The notes beneath the pieces are model-generated. The model was not told the DNA's origin. It searched no databases and saw nothing but the letters and a program-made list of their open reading frames with translations. Positions 50,000-55,304 of a stretch of DNA of 55,304 bases are shown piece by piece. The position numbers and the translations under genes were made by a program. Within the stretch, counting starts at the first letter, position 1; each line of letters begins with the position of its first letter. Origin of the DNA: Variovorax soli NBRC 106424 (GTDB lineage: Bacteria > Pseudomonadota > Gammaproteobacteria > Burkholderiales > Burkholderiaceae_C); the NCBI RefSeq assembly GCF_001591385.1, contig NZ_BCUU01000027.1:1-55304 (forward strand), given 5' to 3'.

Positions 50000-50842
50000 A
50001 TGATTCAATTCACGAAGCACAAATGGAGCCTTGCCGCCGCACTGATGTTGTCCCTGGCCGCATGCGGGGGCGGCGGCGGGGGTGGTGATGACTCGGGTTT
50101 CGCATCGCCTGCAGGTTCGGCGACGGGCGGCAGCCAGAGCAGTTCCGGCAGCAGCAGTGGCGGCACCTCGGGCGAAAGCACGGCGCTTGAAGACACCGTG
50201 TGGGTCAGGTTGCCCGGGCCGAGCGGTGACCGCACCGAGATCGCGATCGGCGGCATCAAGAACGAGCCGGCCAACCGGGTCTACATGTGCGAGAAGAAGG
50301 GCTCGACGGCCGCTGGCTTCTACAAGGGCATCATTTCCAGCGACAACGTGGTGAAGTGGGACGCCGAACACGGCCTTCCCAACACCTATTTCTCGCTCTC
50401 GAACGGCAAGCTCGTCTTCGATTACCGGATCAACGGCTCGCTGCCGACCGAGTACGAAAAGGGCAGCTGGTCCGGCGAGTGCGGGCCGCTGGAGAACGTC
50501 CCGCCCACCAAGCTGACGGTGGTCGTGCCCACCGGACTCGCGGGGATCCAGGGCGTCACCATCGACGGGAAATCGGTGCCGCTGATCCGGGCCGGTACAG
50601 CGAGCAACGACTGCTCGAATCCGAGCGTGACCTTCACGCTGCCCCGCCCTGCGCAGACGAACTCCAACGGCGGCTACTACATGGTCCGGGTGACCGACCG
50701 GACGCAAAGCGTCGACGCCGGCGGCGCCTACAAGACCACGACGTACGAATCGGCCTTCTATACCCACTACTTCACGGCCGGCGCATGCAATACCTACAAG
50801 GTCGAGTGGGGCAACATGGGGTACACCCTGGCGCCGATGTGA
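50000..50842 (+). CDS. Poly-Gly lipoprotein of unknown function
   Basis: The 280-residue protein starts at the ATG 50000 (MIQFTKHKWSLAAALMLSLAAC), a lipoprotein signal with lipobox LAAC, followed by a Gly run, a Gly/Ser-rich linker (to about residue 62) and a ~215-residue domain with four or more Cys (MCEKKGST, SGECGPLENV, SNDCSNPS, GACNTYK) that could form disulfides. No family recognised; the linker suggests a surface-exposed domain anchored in the outer membrane. Confidence 0.78.
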   Translation: MIQFTKHKWSLAAALMLSLAACGGGGGGGDDSGFASPAGSATGGSQSSSGSSSGGTSGESTALEDTVWVRLPGPSGDRTEIAIGGIKNEPANRVYMCEKKGSTAAGFYKGIISSDNVVKWDAEHGLPNTYFSLSNGKLVFDYRINGSLPTEYEKGSWSGECGPLENVPPTKLTVVVPTGLAGIQGVTIDGKSVPLIRAGTASNDCSNPSVTFTLPRPAQTNSNGGYYMVRVTDRTQSVDAGGAYKTTTYESAFYTHYFTAGACNTYKVEWGNMGYTLAPM

Positions 50843-50846
50843 CCGC

Positions 50847-50874
50847 GGCCTACCTCGACTTCTTAACCCCCACC
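50847..50874. repeat. 28-bp direct repeat, left copy
   Basis: This stretch matches 52735-52762 in 27 of 28 bases in the same orientation; similarity stops abruptly on both sides. The right copy is the 3' end of the metalloprotease gene (codons VGVKKSR and stop on the minus strand); the left copy is a detached duplicate of that gene end. Together they bound the AlbA block like attachment sites or a long target duplication. Confidence 0.8.
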
Positions 50875-50898
50875 TTCGGCTTCGCTGTATTCGCTCAT
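50863..50898 (-). pseudogene. Truncated 5' end of a gene following the AlbA gene
   Basis: An ATG at 50898 overlaps the TGA of the AlbA gene (ATGA), as in compact operons, and encodes only MSEYSEAEGGG before a stop. The last codons and stop lie inside the 28-bp repeat. It looks like the first eight native codons of a deleted downstream gene, possibly a specificity or restriction subunit of a type I system. Too short to identify. Confidence 0.4.
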
Positions 50899-52475
50899 GC
50901 CACCTCCCCCTTGGCGCGTTGATCTTGCAGCCACCGCCGGCCCGCAGCGGTCAAGCGGTAGCGCTGCTTGCTGCTGCGGGGCTTGTCGGGCAAGGTCATT
51001 TCGATGACTCCGCCATCGAGGGCAGGCCGAAGGTAGGCGGCGCGGAAGTGGTCCTCATGCTTGAGCCGCAGTGCCTCTTGCATTTCCTGGCGGGACATCT
51101 CGCCCACCATGGCTTCCAGCAGACGTCCGACTTCCCCAGTGACTTCCCCGGTGACTTCCCCGGCGACTTCCCCGGTGACTTCCCCGGTGACTTCATCGGC
51201 GGGGAGATCCGGCACTTGCGCCAGCGGATGTGCCGGCAGCCGGATCACGTAGGCGGCGCGATCGTCATCAGTCTCGAATAGCGGCGGGGGCGAGCCATTG
51301 GCGGCCATGGCCTTGAGGATCTTCGGCACACCCGTGGAGCGGCCTTCGGTCAAGTCCAGCTCCTTGAGGAACTCGCCAATGCGGCGGTTTCGGTAACGCC
51401 GGCTCACCGCCCGGCCGGCTGCAAAGTCGGCCATCCGAATCGAACGATCGGGCCCCGGAAAACTCAGTATTGCCAGCTCATCCCGGCTGATGCGCACCTC
51501 GATGGGCTCGCGCTCTTCATACGAACGGTGGTAGACGGCGTTGACCAGCGCCTCTTCCACTGCCGCATAGGGGTAGTTCCACACCCGCGTAGCCTCGGCC
51601 CGATCCGGGTGCTTGGCCACAGTCTCGATCAGGTAGTTGCGCTGAATGAAGCTCAGGGCATCGCGCGTCATTCGCGCAAGCGGCCCCTTGAAAATCTTCT
51701 CGTCGAAGCGGTCGCCGCCCGCCCCTTCGGGAAACCACACCACGTCGATCTGGGTGTAGGGAAAGAAGCGTTCCGGCGCCTCGTTGAAGAACAGCAATCC
51801 CACATTCTTGGGCCAGGGCGACTCCTGCGGACCGCCCACCAGGTTCATTTGCCGACCCAGCTCTTCAATCGACATCGCCGCGCCATCTTCCGCCAGCCCA
51901 CTACCCACCTCGCGCAGGTAGTCCAGCATCAACGGCGTGGACAAGTCGCTCACCCGTGCATGCTGGTTGTAACGGTCGTCCCAAGGAACCTGTGCCGTCA
52001 GGCTCAGCAGCTCCAGCTCCGCCTCGCCCTTGGCCTCCACCGTGCTGGTGTAGCGACGGATGTAGTAGTGCCAGGTCTTGTGCTTGGCGGTGACCGACGC
52101 GGGCGCCTTGTAGGGGCGATGCATGCCGCCGGGTGCCTGCAGCACGATGACCTTCCGGCCTTCGACCTCATGGATGCTCAGGGCCGGAAAATACGGCGGC
52201 TGAATCGACTGACAAGCCGCCAGCAGCTCGCGCTGAATCTTGTCGAGCTGGTTCTCGGCCAGACCTGCCGGAGGAAAAATGGGCCGGCCGTTGTCGTCGC
52301 AGTCTTGCCCGATCACTACATAGCCGCCACCCAGGTTCTCGAAGTCGTTGGCGAAGGCGCACAAGGTTCGAATGATCGGGTCAGGATTCCAGCCGGCCTT
52401 GTATTCGATGCGCTCACCCTCCACCGTGCGCTGGCGCAGCAGGTCGTCGAGGTGGAAGGGCAGCTTGTCAGGCAT
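50895..52475 (-). CDS. AlbA/Schlafen-type ATP-binding protein with winged helix
   Basis: The 526-residue protein starts at the ATG 52473-52475. Domains in order: AlbA_2/Schlafen-like domain (about 18-150; RIEYKAGWNPDPIIRTLCAFANDFENLGGGYVVIGQD), a middle region, a GHKL-type ATPase domain (about 300-410; PYAAVEEALVNAVYHRSYEEREPIEVRI ... NRRIGEFLKELDLTEGRSTGVPKI), a Gly-Glu-Val-Thr repeat hinge and a C-terminal winged helix (RLKHEDHFRAAYLRPALDGGVIEMTLPDKP). Such proteins are annotated as putative DNA-binding or RecG-like regulators and occur in type I restriction-modification loci. It overlaps an hsdM remnant by 8 bases. Confidence 0.85.
   Translation of the reverse strand: MPDKLPFHLDDLLRQRTVEGERIEYKAGWNPDPIIRTLCAFANDFENLGGGYVVIGQDCDDNGRPIFPPAGLAENQLDKIQRELLAACQSIQPPYFPALSIHEVEGRKVIVLQAPGGMHRPYKAPASVTAKHKTWHYYIRRYTSTVEAKGEAELELLSLTAQVPWDDRYNQHARVSDLSTPLMLDYLREVGSGLAEDGAAMSIEELGRQMNLVGGPQESPWPKNVGLLFFNEAPERFFPYTQIDVVWFPEGAGGDRFDEKIFKGPLARMTRDALSFIQRNYLIETVAKHPDRAEATRVWNYPYAAVEEALVNAVYHRSYEEREPIEVRISRDELAILSFPGPDRSIRMADFAAGRAVSRRYRNRRIGEFLKELDLTEGRSTGVPKILKAMAANGSPPPLFETDDDRAAYVIRLPAHPLAQVPDLPADEVTGEVTGEVAGEVTGEVTGEVGRLLEAMVGEMSRQEMQEALRLKHEDHFRAAYLRPALDGGVIEMTLPDKPRSSKQRYRLTAAGRRWLQDQRAKGEVA
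51129..51200. repeat. 12-bp tandem repeat coding Gly-Glu-Val-Thr units
   Basis: Six consecutive 12-base units of the form gacttccccggt (units start at 51129, 51141, 51153, 51165, 51177, 51189) encode a [TGEV]n hinge before the winged helix of the AlbA protein. The DNA units are almost identical at every position, so slippage can change the linker in steps of four residues without a frameshift. Confidence 0.85.
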
Positions 52476-52599
52476 CGGCTGCTTCCGGCTCGTTGACCTC
52501 CTTGTACTCGCTGGCATCCAAGTTGCCGCGCAAGTCATCGCCAGCGGTGAGTCGCAGGCTTTCGAGACGTGAAAGGGTGAGTTTGGCGGGCGCGGGCAT
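52468..52599 (-). pseudogene. hsdM remnant (N-terminus of a type I DNA methyltransferase subunit)
   Basis: The 43-codon ORF (MPAPAKLTLSRLESLRLTAG onward) reads DDLRGNLDASEYKEV, the N-terminal signature of type I methyltransferase subunit HsdM (pattern LxxLExxLxxAADxLRGxxDASEYK). Where HsdM continues with a FGxLFLKRLSD-type motif for ~450 more residues, this frame instead runs NEPEAADA and stops, overlapping the AlbA start. The rest of hsdM is gone. It may still be translated and couple expression of the AlbA gene. Confidence 0.65.
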
Positions 52600-52734
52600 C
52601 GAATGATGGGTTTCTCGGGTCTTGTGCGGGTTTGCCTGCGCACAGGCGCGCGCGGACAAACCGGAGCCCGCAATTGCAACACATTTGCTGCCCGAAACGT
52701 GGCGTCGACGATCACGCCGACGCTGCCTCGAAAT

Positions 52735-52762
52735 GGCCTACCTCGACTTCTTCACCCCCACC
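52735..52762. repeat. 28-bp direct repeat, right copy (3' end of the metalloprotease gene)
   Basis: Right partner of 50847-50874, with one difference (c at 52753 against a at 50865). It spans the last seven codons and stop of the metalloprotease gene, so integration here leaves the gene product intact, as is usual for elements using gene 3' ends. Confidence 0.8.
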
Positions 52763-53835
52763 GTGTAAGTCCCTGTCGCCTGCGCATTCTTGTGCCGCAC
52801 GCTGAGCCAGTACGACCCCGGCTGCAGCTTGCGCACGATGCGCGCGTTCAGCCCCTGCCCGCGGTCGTCGTCCCAGGCCAGCACGGCGCCCGAGTCGTTG
52901 GGGCCGTGCAGCGTCAGCACGGTGTCGCTCGGGCCTTCGGTGGTCATGATGTGCGTGGCCGCGGCCGGCACGTCGAAGTGGTAGGTGTCCACCTCGCCCG
53001 CGGTCGCCAGGTCGGCGCTGGTGCGCGGGCCGCCCACCGCGAGCTCCACGGTGCCCGCCGATGCCATGGGGTACTGCTTGCGCATGAACTCGATGTCGGC
53101 CGGCGAGAAGTCGGTGTTCCAGCCCACGGCGTACGAGCCCACCGTGAGCGAATCCGGAATGGCGTATTCCATGATCGACGCCGGATCGAAGGCGGTGTGG
53201 TTGGTGCTGTCTTCCGTGTAGACCTGGAAGATGTTGAAGTCCACGTCTTCGCGCGTCCAGCCCTGCTGCGCATAGTGGGCATAGACCTTCTCCTTGTCCC
53301 ACGGGATCTGGCCCTGCGCGGCCGGGTTCTGGTGCTCGTGGATCATGCCCAGCGCATGGCCGAATTCGTGGCGCACCACGCGCTGGTATTCGCGCAGCGA
53401 CGTCGAAGGCTCCAGCCAGCCGTAGTTCATGGTGGCCTCGGTGGCCGCCACGGTGAGCGCATCGGTGCCCACCGTCGACCACGAGAAGCCCTTTTCCGCG
53501 AAGCTGATGCGGATCTCGGCCGCGCCGGTGGTCACGAACTTCAGCTTCAGGTTGGCGATGGCCTCCCATTCCCTGGCAATGGCCTGCACCTTGGCCTGCA
53601 CCTCGGGCAGGCCGTCGATGAACTTCACGCGCAGCGTGCGGCCGTTGTCCCACAGCTTCATGCGCTCGACCGCGGCACGCACCGGGCCGCCGCCGCCGCG
53701 CGCCAGCGGCAGGATGCGGATGTTGTCCACCCGCTCGTCGGTGGCGGCCTGGTCGCTCGAGCGCGTGGAGGCCGCGGGCGGATGCGCAGCATGCGGAGGC
53801 GGGTACGGGGAGCAGATCTTCCTGGTCGTGGGCAT
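52738..53835 (-). CDS. Zinc metallopeptidase (astacin-like HExxHxxGxxH) with C-terminal PPC-like domain
   Basis: The 365-residue protein has the zinc site HEFGHALGMIH (His156, Glu157, His160, His166) and a Met-turn SIMEY (Met222), the layout of M12A/metzincin peptidases. Residues ~255-365 form a beta domain (TVELAVGGPRTSADLATAGEVDTYHFDV ... GSYWLSVRHKNAQATGTYTVGV) like the bacterial pre-peptidase C-terminal domain. Start MPTTRKICSPYPP; no signal peptide is evident, so export, if any, is by another route. Its end forms the right 28-bp repeat. The beta-propeller-like gene lies 35 bases upstream on the same strand. Confidence 0.88.
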   Translation of the reverse strand: MPTTRKICSPYPPPHAAHPPAASTRSSDQAATDERVDNIRILPLARGGGGPVRAAVERMKLWDNGRTLRVKFIDGLPEVQAKVQAIAREWEAIANLKLKFVTTGAAEIRISFAEKGFSWSTVGTDALTVAATEATMNYGWLEPSTSLREYQRVVRHEFGHALGMIHEHQNPAAQGQIPWDKEKVYAHYAQQGWTREDVDFNIFQVYTEDSTNHTAFDPASIMEYAIPDSLTVGSYAVGWNTDFSPADIEFMRKQYPMASAGTVELAVGGPRTSADLATAGEVDTYHFDVPAAATHIMTTEGPSDTVLTLHGPNDSGAVLAWDDDRGQGLNARIVRKLQPGSYWLSVRHKNAQATGTYTVGVKKSR

Positions 53836-53870
53836 GGCGGCCTGCCTTTTCCTGTTGCAACGGCTTCAGA

Positions 53871-55304
53871 TCAGAACTGGGTGACGTGCATGGAGCGCAC
53901 CGCCACCTCGTGCCGCGTCAGCGCCATCTCCTGCAGCGTGAGCGGTGCGAGCGCGATGTTGCCGCCGGCGCGAACCACCGCCACCAGCAGGATCACGCGG
54001 TTGTGCTCCAGGGTGCTGGTGTCCAGGTCGAAGGTGACGACGCTCGCGCGCGTGTTGTCGAGCGTGCCGGTGGGCGACTGGCGGCGCGTGGCATCGGTGG
54101 TGCCCACGAAGCTCCAGCCCGGACCCAGCGGCTGCGCGGTGGTACCGGCGGCGGAGTTCAGCACCTCGTTCACGGCGGCGGTCCATGGCACCGGGTCGGT
54201 GAACCAGGTGCTGGTCTTGTTGATCCTGGCGCGGTTGCTGGGCTTGGGGTCGAGCCACTGCAGCAGGGTCACGCGCACGTCGGCGCCGTTTCTCGGCGTG
54301 CCGCGGTGGTGCACCACGATGTCGACCTTCAGCGGGCCGCGCCGCAGGCCGAACGAGGTGCGGCCCGCGTCGCCCTCCGGAATCTCCGGCGTCAGCTCGT
54401 ACAGGTCGGCCTCGGTGGGCGTGCCGGTGCCCCAGGGCTCGCGCGTGGAATGCGGGGCCTGCATGTGCTGGTCCCAGAAGGCGGCGTTGATGCGCGCCAC
54501 GTTCAATGCCGGCATCGGATTCGGCGGCCCCTTGGCCGGCACGGCCAGCGTTGGCGCACCATGGTCGCGCAGCACCTCGCTGAAGTACACGTCCCAGATG
54601 CCGTTGGCCACGATGCGCGGGTCGCCGGTGCTGGAGCGCATCGCCGCCTGGAAGCGCCGCAACTGCTCCTTGGTGCCGCGGAAGGGCGTGCGCCGCCACG
54701 GCAGGGTGGATGGCGCAGCGAGTGCTGCCGGCGCCTTGCGCGGGCGTATGTCCGGGCTGCCGTGCCAGGAGCGGTCGGTGACGAGGTCGCGCTTCTTCAG
54801 CACGCGCCTGGGGCCGGTGGGCGGCTGCGGGGTCTCCAGCGCAGGCGCGGCGTAGCGCAGGTCGTCCTGGTGGATGCGCAGGTAGGTCCGGTCGGCCACC
54901 GTGGGCTGATCGAGCCGCAGTTCCCACACGCCGCGGGCCGCGATGGCCGCACGCAGCAGCGTCACGCCGTTGAAGCTGTGAAACGCCAGGTCTTCGACCG
55001 CGGCTTCGGGCAGGCCGTTGACACGCTGCGTCCAGGCCCAGGTCGGCGCATCGGCGCCATGGTCGGTGCGCACGCCCTGCCACACGCCCACCGTGGTGCC
55101 CGCCCACACCTCCATCGGAAATTCCGGGCGGCAGGCAATGGCCAGCACCGGCGCGGGCACCGCGGCATGCAGGCCGGTGGGGTACCACTTGTCGGTGCCG
55201 TCGAACCAGAACAGCGTGTCGGTGTTGGGCATCGTCTGGTGGCCGATGGTGCCCACGTACAGCGCGCCCAGCGTGCCGCGCTGCGCCGGCGGCTGGCCCG
55301 CGGC
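53871..55304 (-). CDS. Large beta-propeller-like protein of unknown function (5' end outside the window)
   Basis: The frame is open to the right edge (…RGTLGALYVGT then IGHQTMPNTDTLFWFDGTDKWYP), so a GTG at 55256 is only an internal possibility; at least 477 residues are visible. The start shows repeated strands with Trp and GT-x-VGVW (APVLAIACRPEFPMEVWAGTTVGVWQGVR, VTLLRAAIAARGVWELRL) like BNR/WD-type propeller blades. The middle is Pro-rich and basic, and the C-terminal third (PLKVDIVVHHRGTPRNGADVRVTLLQWLD, ILLVAVVRAG) looks like beta-sandwich. No family recognised. It probably forms one transcript with the metalloprotease. Confidence 0.7.
   Translation of the reverse strand, partial: AAGQPPAQRGTLGALYVGTIGHQTMPNTDTLFWFDGTDKWYPTGLHAAVPAPVLAIACRPEFPMEVWAGTTVGVWQGVRTDHGADAPTWAWTQRVNGLPEAAVEDLAFHSFNGVTLLRAAIAARGVWELRLDQPTVADRTYLRIHQDDLRYAAPALETPQPPTGPRRVLKKRDLVTDRSWHGSPDIRPRKAPAALAAPSTLPWRRTPFRGTKEQLRRFQAAMRSSTGDPRIVANGIWDVYFSEVLRDHGAPTLAVPAKGPPNPMPALNVARINAAFWDQHMQAPHSTREPWGTGTPTEADLYELTPEIPEGDAGRTSFGLRRGPLKVDIVVHHRGTPRNGADVRVTLLQWLDPKPSNRARINKTSTWFTDPVPWTAAVNEVLNSAAGTTAQPLGPGWSFVGTTDATRRQSPTGTLDNTRASVVTFDLDTSTLEHNRVILLVAVVRAGGNIALAPLTLQEMALTRHEVAVRSMHVTQF

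Overview
The window is high-GC DNA (around 70% in the housekeeping stretches sampled by eye) from a betaproteobacterium of the order Burkholderiales, most likely Comamonadaceae (Variovorax/Acidovorax-like). The reasons are three Bug-family periplasmic binding proteins next to catabolic genes, many LysR/GntR/IclR/TetR-regulated catabolic operons, and the sequence character of the Kdp, NAD and pantothenate genes. No rRNA, tRNA, CRISPR array or complete transposon was recognised.

Left part (1-8.2 kb, minus strand): a high-affinity K+ uptake operon, a small membrane ORF then kdpF-kdpA-kdpB-kdpC, with kdpD running off the left edge. Between kdpC and kdpD sits a lower-GC block of about 2.2 kb. It holds a proline-rich DUF6402-like protein (putative secreted effector) followed by two tandem 119-residue membrane-anchored proteins (putative immunity proteins), separated by a duplicated, promoterless copy of the effector's last ~39 codons.

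8.2-20.9 kb: an AsmA-family protein, a TonB-dependent siderophore receptor, two tandem flavin-dependent halogenase-like genes, a GntR-amidase-Bug catabolic unit, a DUF1264 lipoprotein overlapping a stand-alone SIR2-domain gene, and a small ORF with a very strong ribosome binding site.

21-33.7 kb: beta-alanine (omega-amino acid) catabolism (aminotransferase plus mmsA) with a divergent LysR; an orphan family-3 binding lipoprotein; then a TetR-controlled cluster with a NitT/TauT-type ABC transporter (binding protein, permease, ATPase) whose permease and ATPase genes enclose an SDR-like protein, a GNAT acetyltransferase and a DapA-like aldolase. The substrate is unknown. Two matching operators sit precisely on two well-formed sigma70 promoters. 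A polytopic membrane protein follows.

33.7-44 kb: an MFS transporter/M14 hydrolase/class I amidotransferase-like hydrolase operon with divergent LysR and two phased TTGC-N7-GCAA sites; then a six-gene cofactor operon nadC-nadA-nadB-panD-panB-panC, which starts the aspartate-to-NAD and aspartate-to-pantothenate/CoA routes.

44-49.9 kb: an IclR regulon (Bug, IclR, and RraA-like/D-2-hydroxyacid dehydrogenase/Bug/SMP-30 lactonase), in which two promoters share the same ~51-bp promoter/operator module.

50-55.3 kb: a lipoprotein, a ~1.9-kb block flanked by 28-bp near-perfect direct repeats that carries an AlbA/HATPase protein between two truncated genes (a 5' hsdM remnant and a 12-codon ORF start), a zinc metalloprotease with a C-terminal PPC-like domain, and a partial beta-propeller-like protein running off the right edge.
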